Part shown: positions 23,724 through 39,094 of the stretch, in pieces
How positions within the stretch are numbered: the first letter of the stretch is position 1
How the letters are laid out: each line of letters opens with the position of its first letter
Position numbers and translations under genes: made by a program
The notes under the pieces: generated by a model
Databases searched by the model: none
The model's input: the letters and a program-made list of their open reading frames with translations, nothing else
What the model was told of the DNA's origin: nothing
DNA from: Spiroplasma sabaudiense Ar-1343
GTDB lineage: Bacteria; Bacillota_I; Bacilli_A; Mycoplasmatales; Mycoplasmataceae
Direction: 5' to 3'
DNA length: 64,000 bases
Assembly: GCF_000565215.1 (NCBI RefSeq)
Contig: NZ_CP006934.1
Coordinates: 682,001-746,000, forward strand

Positions 23724-25857
23724 TATTTAATTTGTGTTTAACCCTTTCGCGCTCCTCTGCTTGCTTACCACTATTTCAGCCATCTAAATCTCCGACTAAA
23801 TAACCAGTAATTCGACGAGTTCGTGAAATTTCTAAGCTTGCACAGTTTGGGCAGGCCAACCGTATTAATGAACTATAGTTACAATTCTTACAACGATCAA
23901 CTGGATGATTTAAACTGCCATAATTAATTTCATTATCTTTCATCGCCTTAATAATTCCTAAAACTGCGTGCAAATTCTTTCTAGCCTCTCCATCCAATTC
24001 AATATAACTAATACTTCCCCCAAGTGTTAAAGGGTGGTATTTTGCCTCTATTTTAATTTTATCAATTGCCTTAATATTGTAGTAAACTGGGACATGGTTT
24101 GAATTTGTGAAATATTCTCGACTTGTGACATTTTCAATAATCCCAAATTTTTTTGCTGTGATTTTGGCCATTCTCCCAGCGACTGATTCTGCGGGGGTAC
24201 CAATAACTCCAAAATTCAAGTTTTTTGCTCTCTTTCATTGTGTAGCTACTTGGTTAATTGTTTCAATTATTTTTAGACCAAATTCTTGAGCACTTGGTGA
24301 TTCTCCATGATGGGAACCGGTGAGCGCTTTTAAGGCCTCAGCTAAACCAACAAATCCTAAAGTCAGAGTTCCTTGACTAAAAACTGTTGCAACATTATCG
24401 CTGGGTTTTAATTTTGAGCCCCCCTTTAAAATATTATTTTGCATTAAAAATGGGAATTGTTTTGCTTGAGCAGTTATTTGGTAATTAAATCGCTCCCATA
24501 GTTGTTCAGCAACAATTTGAGCATTATTTTCAACAATTTTTAAATAGTCATTTTTAATTTTTTCTTGATCTATTTCTTGATAATTAATTTTTTCATTTTT
24601 TAAAAGGTTGTGTTCTTGCAAATATTCAAGTGCTAAAAATGGTAAGTTAATTGAGGTAAAGGAAATGTTCCCTCGACCTAAGGGGGTTTTTTCTCCGTTA
24701 ACATTTTCAAAAGTTCGTGTACGACAACCCATTGTAGCTGGTTCATACTTTCATTTTTGGGGATCATTTATGTTTCAAAGTTCGTGGAAATTAAATGGGG
24801 TATCTAAAAACATAAAATTTGGGAACAATCTTCGCGAAGTTGTTTCAATCGCTTTTAAAAACAAATCAAAGTTAGGAGTTTTTCAATCGTTAACTTCTGA
24901 CCATTGGCTTTGACTTAAACCAAAAGCGCGTTGAACATCAGCTTCATCGTAATTAACTTCCTCTTTAACCTTGAAAATAACAATCGGAAAAATTGAAGTT
25001 TCACCATTTCCCAAACCATTATTCAAAGCTTCCAGTAACATAAAGGTTACTAATCGACCGGATTTGCGTGAATCAGTTCCTAAATTAATTGATGAAAAAA
25101 CAACTTGATTTCCTCCTCGGGAGTGCTGGGTATTTAAGTTATAAATAAATCCTTCCATTGCTTGCATAGTCTCTTTTTCAAGATGTCTTTCAGAAATCTC
25201 AACGATTTTATTAAATAATTTCTCATTTGCAACAATTTTTTTAGAGATTAAGTCTTTTTGAAATTTTTCTTTTATTTCTTTTGATGTGTCAAAATTAAAA
25301 CAATGCTTTTCAATTAATTCATCAAGTTGTTCTTCAAATGAAAATTTTGAATTCGTTAATTCATGAAAATCTTTAATTAATCTAATAAAAATTTTAAGAA
25401 AGCTTTTGTTGACTCCAGGAGCCATGAAATAATCAAAAGCTGGAATAGCCTGACCACCATGCATTTCGTTTTGAGCCGTTTGAAAGACAATGGCTGCCAA
25501 TTCTGCATAAACCCCGATTGATTTCGGGGTCTTAATAAATCCGTTTCTAGTTTTAAAACCCTTTTCAAATAATTCTTCTAAGTCATACTGAACGCATGTT
25601 GCAGATTTAGTAATATAAAAATCTAAGTCATGAATATGAATTAGCCCTTGCTCGTGTAATTGGGCAAATTTTTTGTCCACAACGTTAGTTAGTGCAAATT
25701 CTTTACTGGTAATTGAAGCAAACTTCATCATTTGACCACTTGGTGTATTTCCATTCATATTGGCATTTTCATTTTTTAAATCATTATTTTGAGTTGCAAT
25801 AATTGATTTAATTTCATTTTGATTTTTGTGTATTTTAAAAGCTTTATCTTGATTCAT
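23701..25857 (-). CDS. nrdD: anaerobic (class III) ribonucleoside-triphosphate reductase (718 aa)
   Basis: Oxygen-sensitive glycyl-radical enzyme that makes dNTPs for DNA synthesis. The catalytic region runs from about residue 45 (TPSGQMMKFASITSKEFA, then GLIHIHDLDFY). A zinc site is formed by C656, C659, C669 and C672, and the glycyl-radical motif RITGYLVGDLDG places the radical Gly at about 685. There is little sequence before the catalytic domain, so an N-terminal ATP cone appears to be missing. RBS GATGAGG precedes the ATG. Its presence implies dNTP synthesis without oxygen. Confidence 0.95.
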
Positions 25858-26018
25858 AATTTTGTCCTCATCTTTATCTATTTATAAAATACTCCTTTTT
25901 TAGCATAACTGTGAATTTGCACTTTGATTTGAACATTAAAAAAAGCCGATAAAACTTAGAGTTTTTCAAAATGAATAGGAAATTATTTTTTAGTTTTGTA
26001 TTCAAAAAGTAAAAAATA

Positions 26019-26049
26019 AAAAAACCTAGTTTAAAACTAGGTTTTTTTT
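26019..26049 (-). terminator. intrinsic terminator of the rRNA operon
   Basis: AACCTAGTTT and AAACTAGGTT form a near-perfect hairpin flanked by A and T runs, directly after 5S on the minus strand. Confidence 0.9.
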
Positions 26050-26050
26050 G

Positions 26051-26158
26051 AACTGGCACTGTGCTATTTTGCACTTTCGTACTATCGTCGCCGCAGTAGA
26101 GCTTAACTTCTGTGTTCGGCATGGGAACAGGTGCGACCTCTACGCTATGAGCACCAGA
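26051..26158 (-). rRNA. rrf: 5S ribosomal RNA
   Basis: Last gene of the rRNA operon. The minus strand contains the conserved 5S segments ACCTGTTCCCATGCCGAACA, GAAGTTAAG and a terminal stem pairing the ends (CTGG... with ...CCAG). Ends are approximate. The small reading frames crossing it are not genes. Confidence 0.95.
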
Positions 26159-26202
26159 TCGGTTTTTTTGAAACAATAATATCCTTTAATCGAAATTGAA
26201 GG

Positions 26203-26233
26203 TGATTATTCTTTCAAAACTGAACATTAGATT
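26203..26233 (-). other. 3' arm of the 23S processing stem
   Basis: The plus-strand tctttcaaaactgaacat block is complementary, with few mismatches, to tctaatattcagttttcaaaga at 29291-29312 upstream of 23S. The paired arms would enclose 23S as an RNase III-type processing stem. Confidence 0.65.
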
Positions 26234-26277
26234 TAACATAAATTTGCAACTTTTTAGATTTTTCTTGATTCTAAAAA

Positions 26278-29188
<2,911 letters not shown>

Positions 29189-29454
29189 AAACCTATTGCA
29201 AATTTATGATTTCAATTTTAGTTTTTTTAATAACAATTGATGTCTAATTTTTTATTTATATAAAACAAATAAGAAAATTGTATTTTTTCATCTAATATTC
29301 AGTTTTCAAAGAACAATTCTTTTTTCAAAGATTATCAATAATTTGTTGCCAAATTATTCAAATAATCTCTGAAAACTAAATAGAACATAAAAGATAGTCG
29401 AAGCTGTTAATACACTTAGTCACTTTCAGCTTCATTACTTAAAATCTCTCCATA
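29189..29454 (-). other. 16S-23S spacer without tRNA
   Basis: About 265 AT-rich bases. No tRNA cloverleaf is visible. It carries the 3' arm of the 16S processing stem (29360-29386) and the 5' arm of the 23S stem (29289-29317). Nothing else was recognised. Confidence 0.8.
29360..29386 (-). other. 3' arm of the 16S processing stem
   Basis: GAAAACTAAATAGAAC at 29371-29386 is the exact complement of GTTCTATTTAGTTTTC at 31076-31091 in the leader. Pairing extends further with mismatches (CAAATAATCTCT against AAAGATCATTTG). Confidence 0.75.
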
Positions 29455-30977
<1,523 letters not shown>

Positions 30978-31075
30978 AAAAACGTGACTATATTTGATTC
31001 TGACTATCCTTTATTTTATTAAACTCAAACAAATTGATACAAGTTAAATTGTACAATTAATGATTGTTGTAAATT

Positions 31076-31102
31076 GTTCTATTTAGTTTTCAAAGATCAT
31101 TT
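31076..31102 (-). other. 5' arm of the 16S processing stem
   Basis: GTTCTATTTAGTTTTC (31076-31091) and the following AAAGATCATTTG pair with 29360-29386 downstream of 16S. The first 16 pairs are perfect. This looks like an RNase III processing stem. Confidence 0.75.
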
Positions 31103-31124
31103 GGCGCAATATCGCGACTTATTG

Positions 31125-31153
31125 ATAATATCAAATGTGTATTATCATGTCAA
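31125..31153 (-). promoter_or_regulatory. rRNA operon promoter
   Basis: Minus strand: consensus TTGACA (31148-31153), a 17-base spacer, then TATTAT (31125-31130). Transcription would start near 31118, about 140 bases before 16S. One of the strongest promoter matches in the window. Confidence 0.85.
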
Positions 31154-31240
31154 CAAAAAAAGTCATTTTATTTATTTTTTTATAAAATAAATATTTTTAC
31201 AGGTAAATAAATTTTCACAATGTAAATAAAATAATTATAA

Positions 31241-31273
31241 AAAAAATAAATTCCTTTTGGAATTTATTTTTTA
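31241..31273 (-). terminator. intrinsic terminator after the membrane-protein gene
   Basis: AATAAATTCC/GGAATTTATT is a 10-bp stem with a TTTT/AAAA loop, flanked by A and T runs. It insulates the rRNA promoter from the upstream gene. Confidence 0.8.
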
Positions 31274-31308
31274 CTAAGTTGTCTTATTTAAAATTAAGCT
31301 TAGTTAGA

Positions 31309-32613
31309 CTAGGCGTCATCTCCCCAGTCAATGGTTTTATCATAAGTATAGATACTTTTAATTTTTTCAATTTCAGCTTCATTTGGCTGATAATAATTTT
31401 TTTGAGGTGCTTGATTTTGGAGAGATGCTGGGTGCTTTTTCAAAATATCTCTATTAGCGTGACGAATAGCTTCTCATATTCTATCTGAATCCCCTAAAAA
31501 TATTTTATTTTCGTACTCGGGTTTAATTAAATCACGATTGCGTTTAAATCCACGGAGTGGGTCATGGAAGGTAACCCCAATTGGTCCGCGATCTTCAAAT
31601 TGCTGAGCTTTTTGTTTCCCACCACGTCTTGGAGTAATTGTTTTGACATAGGGATCTATTAAAATTGGCTCATAAACAGATTCTTCAATGATTGGTAGTG
31701 GTTCTTTGGGTTTAAAACTGTTTGCTTCGTCTTGAACAATAATAAGAGGATCAACAATTTGTTCATCTAAAGTTTGATTTAATTCTTGAGTTACAAATTC
31801 TTTTAAAACTGGTTGGGGTTTAATTTCCTCTTCTTGAGTGATTGTATTTGTAATGGTACTCTCCTCTGTAAACCCTTCCATTTCAGCTGGACTCTTCGCT
31901 AAATCTGAGCGTAAACGATTAATTTTTGAGTTTAAATCAATCGAGTCCTCGCCCATTCTCAAAGTCTCTGATGCTTTTGGTTGTGGTTGGGTAAAATTTT
32001 CTTTAACATGATTATTTTGAGTTTTATCAATTTGAAGACGACTTTTTTGGCAAAATATTAAAATTATATTAGTAATCGCAAAAAATAATACCGGGAAAAA
32101 TATTGCTGGATTAATTTGCTGAACAGCATTTAGCCCATTTTGGGGGTTGGTAGTTTCTAAAAAGAAAAAAATTGAAATTGGCTTATTTGAAAAAACCGCT
32201 TCATCAAAATCAGAGTTAAAATTTGAAAATCCGAAAGTTACTTGAATGGCGATTAATAAAATAATAGCTATTGAATACGATATTGTTCCAAAAATTTTAA
32301 TATTTTTTGAGACTCCCTTTTTAAAGGCTACTGAAACTATAATTAGCGAGATAAAACTTAAAATTATAATAAGTAAGAAACCCGATAAAATAATAGTTGT
32401 GATTAATTTTTGCAAATCTAAAGCTGCTGAAGTTCCACTTGCAATCGCTAATATCCCAAACCAATTGAAGAAACCTGTTGAAGTACTCAAAACCTCATAG
32501 TTACCATTTGAAAAAGCCTCTTTATCAATAACGGTCTGATCTATTACAAAAATTGAAGATAATAAAATAATTAAATAGATAACTGCAGTAAATAGTGTAA
32601 ATTTTTTTATCAT
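31309..32613 (-). CDS. membrane protein with long charged cytoplasmic tail (434 aa)
   Basis: Unknown function. The first half has about four membrane helices: FTLFTAVIYLIILLSSIFV near 8-28, one around 75-110, one around 115-135 and AIFFPVLFFAITNIILIFC near 180. The second half is hydrophilic, Glu/Pro/Gln-rich and likely disordered (about 200-350), then basic (PRRGGKQKAQQFEDRG) and ends IDWGDDA. The ATG at 32613 fits AAAGGA better than an in-frame TTG at 32625. It is monocistronic and followed by a terminator. The tail suggests an intracellular binding partner, which is inference. Confidence 0.75.
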
Positions 32614-32715
32614 TTTAATCTTCAATTCCTTTCGTAACTTATATAGATAATTATAGCATATTTAAGTGATTTTTTTAAGGCATTCATTCGCTGGGAAGAC
32701 TGACATTTAAAAAAT

Positions 32716-32751
32716 AAAAAAGTAGAATTTAGAAAATAAATTCTACTTTTA
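32716..32751 (-). terminator. intrinsic terminator after the gapN-hydrolase pair
   Basis: AGTAGAATTTA/TAAATTCTACT is a perfect 11-bp stem with A and T flanks, about 35 bases after the hydrolase stop. Confidence 0.8.
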
Positions 32752-32783
32752 GATCATTTAGTAAAAAAACTTCTATAAAGTTT

Positions 32784-33836
32784 TTAAATTCTATTACGGT
32801 TTTCAATTGGGTTTTTGATTTCAAAAAAATCCAATATTGGCTGTAAATCAATTTTAGAATCTTCAAATCCATTAACAAAATTTAATATTAATTGTGATTG
32901 AGTTTCAAAATTTAATCTCGTTGATTGAGTATGGGATGAGTTATTAAAAGTATAAATTTCATTACCCGGAATCAACTTCTCTGAAAATATATATAAATCA
33001 TAACTATCTGTTACCGGAGTGACAGCATCATATTTTCCGTGCAAAAATAGTGTCGGAGCTGCTGGAACTAATTTATCGATTTCTAATTTTTCAATTAAAT
33101 TTGAGGCCCTAAGGTCGACATTATTATTTTTGTTTAATTTATCAATCAGTTTATTAATTCGTTTTTTAGCCATTTTTTTTGGTATCAGTTTTAAATATTG
33201 ATTTTTAACTTTTCAAAAAAGCGTCTCAATTGAACCATAGGGAACATCAGCTATCGCAAACTTCAAGTTCACAGATCTTAATAAATCGGCATTAATAATA
33301 TTATTATATTCTGTCACATAGGCACCCATACTTGTTCCCATAATACCTAAAGAGTCAATTTCTTTCTCGTTTTCCATTAATCAATTAAGAGTTGCTAAAA
33401 AATCAAGATGCTCTGTTGCTCCCATTGTAACTGGAGACTTACCACTATTACCATGATTTCTAAAATCATATGCAATAACATTGTAACCCATTTTAGTTAA
33501 TATTAGAGCGTGGTACAATGATCAGTATTTATGACCACCAAATCAATGACTTCCAATAATTCATTTTTTAGAATCTGGATTTGGTTTATAAACCAAAGCT
33601 TCGATTTTAACATTATCACTTGATTCAAAGTTTACAATCGAAATATTTTCTTTATCATGGATTTTTAAGCATGGATTCTTATAAAACACATCCATTATTC
33701 GATTCATTCGATCAATATCTGGTAAATCATCTTTTTTGGTGTGATGTAATCTCATTCCAGCTGTTCGCTCTAAATTTTTATAAAGTCGATTAAAAAATCT
33801 TTGGACATGGTCCATTGTTGTTTTTTTTCTTTTCAT
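32784..33836 (-). CDS. alpha/beta hydrolase family protein (350 aa)
   Basis: Alpha/beta-fold hydrolase related to the one at 972-1931; both share the pattern DFRNHGNS followed by GTSMGA. The nucleophile elbow is GTSMG in the middle third, the probable acid residue is in HGKYDAVTPV and the probable His is in NSSHTQS. The N-terminus is basic (MKRKKTTMDHVQRFF) with no clear signal peptide. It starts eight bases after gapN with no strong RBS, implying coupling. The substrate is unknown. Confidence 0.85.
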
Positions 33837-33844
33837 ATTTATCT

Positions 33845-35260
33845 TTATTTGTAATTAATTACAATTCCTTTAAATCTTGTCATACTTAGGAGTGCTTCTC
33901 TGACTCCTTGAACCCCCATCCCTGAATCTTTAATTCCTGAGAAAGGAAAACTATCAGGTCCTCTTTGGGATTTGCCATTTATATTTACAGTTCCACAATT
34001 AAGAGCTTTGGCAATTTTAATAGCCTGATTTATATCTCGGGAAAAAATACTTGCCTGTAATCCAAAATTTGATTCATTTGCAATTTCTATCATTTCACCA
34101 ACGCTTTTTAGCCTTAAAATAGGTAATACTGGTCCAAACGGTTCTTCTCAAGCTAGTTTCATATCCTTTGTTACATAATCAACTAAAGTTGGTTCAAACA
34201 TATTTTTTTTACGGTTTCCCCCAAATATAATTTTTGCCTTTTTTTCTTTGGCATCATCAACCAAAGTTTGAACAAATTCTGCTGATTTTTCATCAATCAT
34301 CGGAACTATATCAGGATTATCATTTGGATAACCAACTTTTAGTTTTTTAACCTCTTTTAATAACAGCGGCACTAATTTATCAGCAATTTCATCTGTTGTT
34401 AAAACCCTCTTTATCGCTGTACACCTTTGACCAGAATAACCAAATGCTCCTGCAACAATTTCCTTGGCATTTATTTCTAAATTTTGATCATCCAAAACTA
34501 GAGCTGGATCTTTACCTCCAAGTTCTAAAACAAAGTCTTTTGTTTGAGAAATTGATTTTAAGTGTTCTCCAACTCCAACGCTACCCGTGAAAGAAATAAA
34601 ATTAATTTGTGGATTGGCTGTAATTAAGTCACCAATCTCACGACCTCTTCCAGTGACTACATTAAAAATTCCTGGTGGCAAATTAGCTTCTAAACTTAGT
34701 TCCCCCAAGAAAGCTCCAACTAAGCTTCCAGCCGTGGCCGGCTTAAAAACAACTGTATTCCCGGTAACAAGAGCTGGAAAAATTTTAGCCAGTGATAAGT
34801 TAACTGGATAGTTGAATGGTGAAATCGCTAGAACAACACCTTTTGGGACACGTGAAAATACTCCCAATTTATTCTCAACGCCAAATTCTTCCCCGGTTAG
34901 TGCCAACGGATTTAACCGTTTAGCCTCTTCAAAAGTATAATCAATTAGCTCTAAAGTTCTTTGAACCTCTATTTGCGAATCTTTTAATCCTTTGGCAATT
35001 TCTAAGCTCATGATTTGAGCAATTTTTAGCGAATTGTTTTCAATTAAATCCCGAAATTTTTTTAAAACCATTATCCGGTCTAATAATTTTGTTTGAGACC
35101 ATTTAAGCTGACTATTTCGAGCTACTTCAAAAGCTTCGCTAATTTCTTTTTCAGATAATGCTGTTACTCTACCTGCAACTTTTTGATCGCTTGGGTTTAT
35201 AATTTCTAATCAGTTATCATTTAGTACTTTTTTTCCATTTATTATTGCTCTAAATTCCAT
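33845..35260 (-). CDS. gapN: NADP-dependent glyceraldehyde-3-phosphate dehydrogenase, non-phosphorylating (471 aa)
   Basis: Aldehyde dehydrogenase family. It has SPFNYPVNLSLAKIFPAL (NADP region, about 147-164), FTGSVGVGEHL, the general base Glu in LELGGKDPA (E246) and the nucleophile Cys in GYSGQRCTAI (C280). The length and motifs match GapN, which oxidises glyceraldehyde 3-phosphate directly to 3-phosphoglycerate while making NADPH. That would supply NADPH in an organism with limited pathways. The start is ATG 35260 after AAAGGGGAAAG. A TATAAT lies at 35281-35286. A general succinate-semialdehyde-type enzyme is a less likely alternative. Confidence 0.85.
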
Positions 35261-35280
35261 TTGACTTTCCCCTTTTTCAT

Positions 35281-35286
35281 ATTATA
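35281..35286 (-). promoter_or_regulatory. -10 element upstream of gapN
   Basis: TATAAT on the minus strand, 20 bases before the gapN ATG. The upstream sequence is too AT-rich to name a -35. Confidence 0.4.
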
Positions 35287-35323
35287 ACTTCAAAAAAATA
35301 AAATATTTTTTTTATTAAATAAT

Positions 35324-36073
35324 TTAATTAAAAGTTAAGTTCATTATGATTGCCCCTGCAACACTGACATTCAAGGATTCTACTTGTTCATTCATCTCAA
35401 TTACAAAATTAGTTGAAATAAATTTACTAATTATGGAACTCAAACCTTTGCCCTCGTTTCCCAGCAGCAAAACCTTTTTATTATTGCTGGTAATGCTTTC
35501 AAGTGGTGAACTTTTTTCGTGAATATTTGTCCCAATAATTTGATATTTTTTTGATCTAGCAATAGTCAAGAAGTCTACTAGATTCATAGTTTTTAAATTT
35601 GTCGAAAATATGTAACCCTGCGTTGACCTAATAACTTTTGGATTAAAAAAACTAACACAACTAGGTGATGCCACAATTGTTGAATAACCAAAGGCCTTTG
35701 CACTTCTAATTAAACTTCCCATATTACCAGGGTCTTGAATATCTTCTAAGACAAGAATATTATGGGTTCAATCAAATTCTTTTTCTTTAATTGCAACAAC
35801 TCCAATGAAATTTTGAGGACTTTTAGTATCACTCAATTTTTTTATTATTTCTGGTGTCACTTCAAATTTTTCAACAAAATCAGGAACCCAATCAGGGGAT
35901 GTCCCGTTTGTTAAAAGTTTGACTAATTGCTGATTTATAATTGCTTCTTTAATTAAATTTTCACCCTCAATGAGAAATAAGCCCTTCTCTTTTTGGAATT
36001 TGGCTTGCCTCAATAATAATAAATCTTGAATTAACTGGTTTGAAATCGCTGTGATTTTTGTTGCTTTAGTCAT
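35324..36073 (-). CDS. TrmH/SpoU-family RNA 2'-O-methyltransferase (249 aa)
   Basis: SPOUT-fold rRNA or tRNA ribose methylase. An N-terminal substrate-binding domain (1-95) precedes the catalytic knot: motif 1 DPGNMGSLIRSAKAFG, motif 2 LLLGNEGKGLS and motif 3 LNVSVAGAIIMNL. A TGA Trp lies at the junction near 35765. It overlaps the upstream gene by eight bases. Similar proteins (RlmB, or Firmicutes YsgA) modify 23S rRNA; the exact target cannot be read from sequence. Confidence 0.9.
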
Positions 36074-37079
36074 TAAATAAAAATCCTATCTTATATAATT
36101 TGTTTTCTGGATTTGCAAAGTTTTTACCTTTATACTTAGGATTTAAACACGGCATCACTACCAAAAAACGACATCGTCTAGGAGGTAATAGTAGTTTAGC
36201 CTGAATTACCTGCAATGCTGTAGTCTTACTTTTGTCCTTATTTTGCATTTTAATTTCATCATTTAAATCTTCAATATCTTTTTGGCCAGCAATCTTTATC
36301 ATAATATTAATTTTATTTTTGACATACCATTTTTCAATTTTTACATATTCTTCATAAGTAAATAATTTGAAATCATGATTGCTGCTAATAAAGCGATTTC
36401 TATCAAAATTCACATCAACCACATAGTCCCTAAATAGGTTAACTCCGGTTTTACCCTTTGACATTAAGTTATGGACCTTATTAATAAAGTCTTCAAACTC
36501 AACAAAACCATATCCGATAAAAGAATTACCTTGCCAGACATGCTTGTATTTTGGACTTTTTAAATTAATGGGTTCTTGGAATTCTAAGGCATTAACTCAA
36601 AAACGATTATTACTTCCATCAATAAATAATTCATAACCAAATTTGCGATCTTTTAAAATTACTAATTTGGGCGTAGCTGAAATTACTTTTTCTTTAAATT
36701 CATGAAAAATAGTTTTTATCTGCTTATCGGTAAATTTTAAAAAGATTTTTGGCTCTTTTGTAATATTTATCTTTGCTTTATTGCGATTAAAATCAGCTTT
36801 TGCTGCTTTCAAAGACTCTAGGGCCCAGCCGCGGTTATAAATGTTATTAAAAGATTTTTTATCGGGATAAATAGTATTATCTTCTTGCTCACAATTATTA
36901 TCAACACTATTCTGGTCAGCTGAATTTTCTTCAAAAATCTTGGGTGGCTCTAAGTTTTCAGTGACTTCACTGGTGATATTGATATTTTCAATTGTGACAG
37001 TTGAATCTAAACTCAAATTTGGACGTTTAGAAATATCAATATCAACTTCTTCGTTCTTCAAACGCTTTTTGTAACTCAT
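36066..37079 (-). CDS. hypothetical protein (337 aa) with acidic N-terminus
   Basis: No family recognised. Residues 1-75 are polar and acidic, probably disordered (SKRPNLSLDSTVTIEN onward). A Lys-rich region around 90-110 is followed by a mixed alpha/beta C-terminal part with aromatic residues and a PPRRCRFLVVMPCLNPKYKG segment near 300. There is no signal peptide or membrane helix, so it is cytoplasmic. It sits between dUTPase (stop 13 bases upstream) and the SpoU methylase (8-base overlap), all in one direction. TGA Trp codons occur near 36597. The basic C-terminal half could bind nucleic acid, which is speculation. Confidence 0.7.
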
Positions 37080-37092
37080 TTAGGACCCCCTT

Positions 37093-37599
37093 CTAATAGT
37101 TTTCTTCTTGGCGATTAAAATTAATTTTATTTTTTTTATTATAGGCTCCAATTATTTCTTCTTCTGTAAAGTCGAAAGCTTGCGAAATAGTTAAAAAATC
37201 TCTTAGTAAATTTTGATAGTTAAAAACTGTCTTATCTAAAATATAGCTTGCAAGTGATTGAATAATATTAAAATAAATAATTTCAATTGACAAATTTTTG
37301 TTGAAAGTGGCCGCTGGATATTCTAAAAAATTATAACCAACTTCATTACCAATACTTACAATGAAATGAATTCCATCAATGTATTCTTCTAGTAAAACAC
37401 TTCTCTCACTTGAAGGTTTTTGCGATCAAAATTTGAAGCTCTTTTCTTCATTTATAAACTCACCAAGTTCGACAAAAAAGGCAATAATTTTTTTATTACT
37501 TATTGTTGAATCAAACTTAATATTTTTCTTTTTATAAATAAAGTCATCAAGACGACGTTGTTGTTGTGCGAGAAAATGTAAAATTTCAGGTTTAAGCAT
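37093..37599 (-). CDS. dimeric dUTP diphosphatase (168 aa)
   Basis: All-alpha, MazG-like dUTPase (dUTPase_2 type), which hydrolyses dUTP to dUMP and keeps uracil out of DNA. The metal-binding ELGEFINEEKSFKFW (ExxE and the following E) and EEYIDGIHFIVSIGNE (EExxD) motifs are both present, with helices on either side. The start is ATG 37599 with AAAGGAG at good spacing. The short Gln/Arg-rich N-terminus reads HFLAQQQRRLDDFI. It is the first gene of a three-gene unit with the unknown protein and the methylase. Confidence 0.88.
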
Positions 37600-37737
37600 A
37601 ATTTACTCCTTTAAAGTTATAAAATAAGGTTTTAAAGTTCCAAAATAATATAAAATGGATTACCCTTAAACTTATTTTAAATGATTTTTGACAATTTACT
37701 ATATTTAAAATTGAATTAGTTTGTCAGGTTTTTATTT

Positions 37738-37768
37738 AATTGCTTTTAAAGCGCAATTCCTCTATTAT
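37738..37768 (+). promoter_or_regulatory. flavin reductase promoter with overlapping palindrome
   Basis: TTGCTT (37740-37745), a 17-base spacer and TATTAT (37763-37768) form a promoter. The -35 lies inside a near-palindrome, AATTGC...GCAATT (37738-37758), with an inner GCTTTTAAAGC. A second small inverted repeat, TACGC-N7-GCGTA, is at 37774-37790. These look like operator candidates for an unknown regulator. Confidence 0.5.
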
Positions 37769-37794
37769 TATTCTACGCAAACAAGGCGTAATGA

Positions 37795-38880
<1,086 letters not shown>

Positions 38881-38913
38881 TTAAGCTCTATTAGAAAATT
38901 AAAAATCATAGTT

Positions 38914-38946
38914 AAAAAGTCCAATCATTAGATGATTGGACTTTTT
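38914..38946 (+). terminator. intrinsic terminator of the flavin reductase
   Basis: AAAAAGTCCAATCAT/ATGATTGGACTTTTT is a long perfect stem with a three-base loop, ending in a T run on the plus strand. Confidence 0.85.
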
Positions 38947-38983
38947 GATTTGGTTGATGAAATTTGCCAGATTATTAAATAAA

Positions 38984-39009
38984 AAAAATGAGACCATAGT
39001 CTCATTTTA
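38984..39009 (-). terminator. intrinsic terminator of pgi
   Basis: ATGAGAC/GTCTCAT stem with A-run and T-run flanks, between the convergent flavin reductase and pgi genes. On the minus strand it ends pgi after about 90 bases of untranslated sequence. Confidence 0.75.
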
Positions 39010-39094
39010 CAACTCTTAAAATAATTGTTCGTTGCGAACTAATGCTAAGAATATGTTTCCTACTGAAAATTGTTAATAATCATTAAAGATCTAG

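Larger units (their letters stand above)
30978..31308 (-). other. rRNA leader, promoter and upstream terminator region without protein genes
   Basis: About 330 bases between 16S and the upstream membrane-protein gene. It contains the 16S processing arm (31076-31102), the rRNA promoter (31125-31153) and a terminator hairpin (31241-31273). The remainder is AT-rich with no credible gene. Confidence 0.8.

Noticed and set aside
25874-26176. Possible protein between nrdD and 5S
   Set aside because: It overlaps the 5S gene and the rRNA terminator; the reading frame is fortuitous.
29189-29454. tRNA genes in the 16S-23S spacer
   Set aside because: No cloverleaf, CCA-end or T-arm consensus is visible. 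No tRNA gene was recognised elsewhere in the window either.
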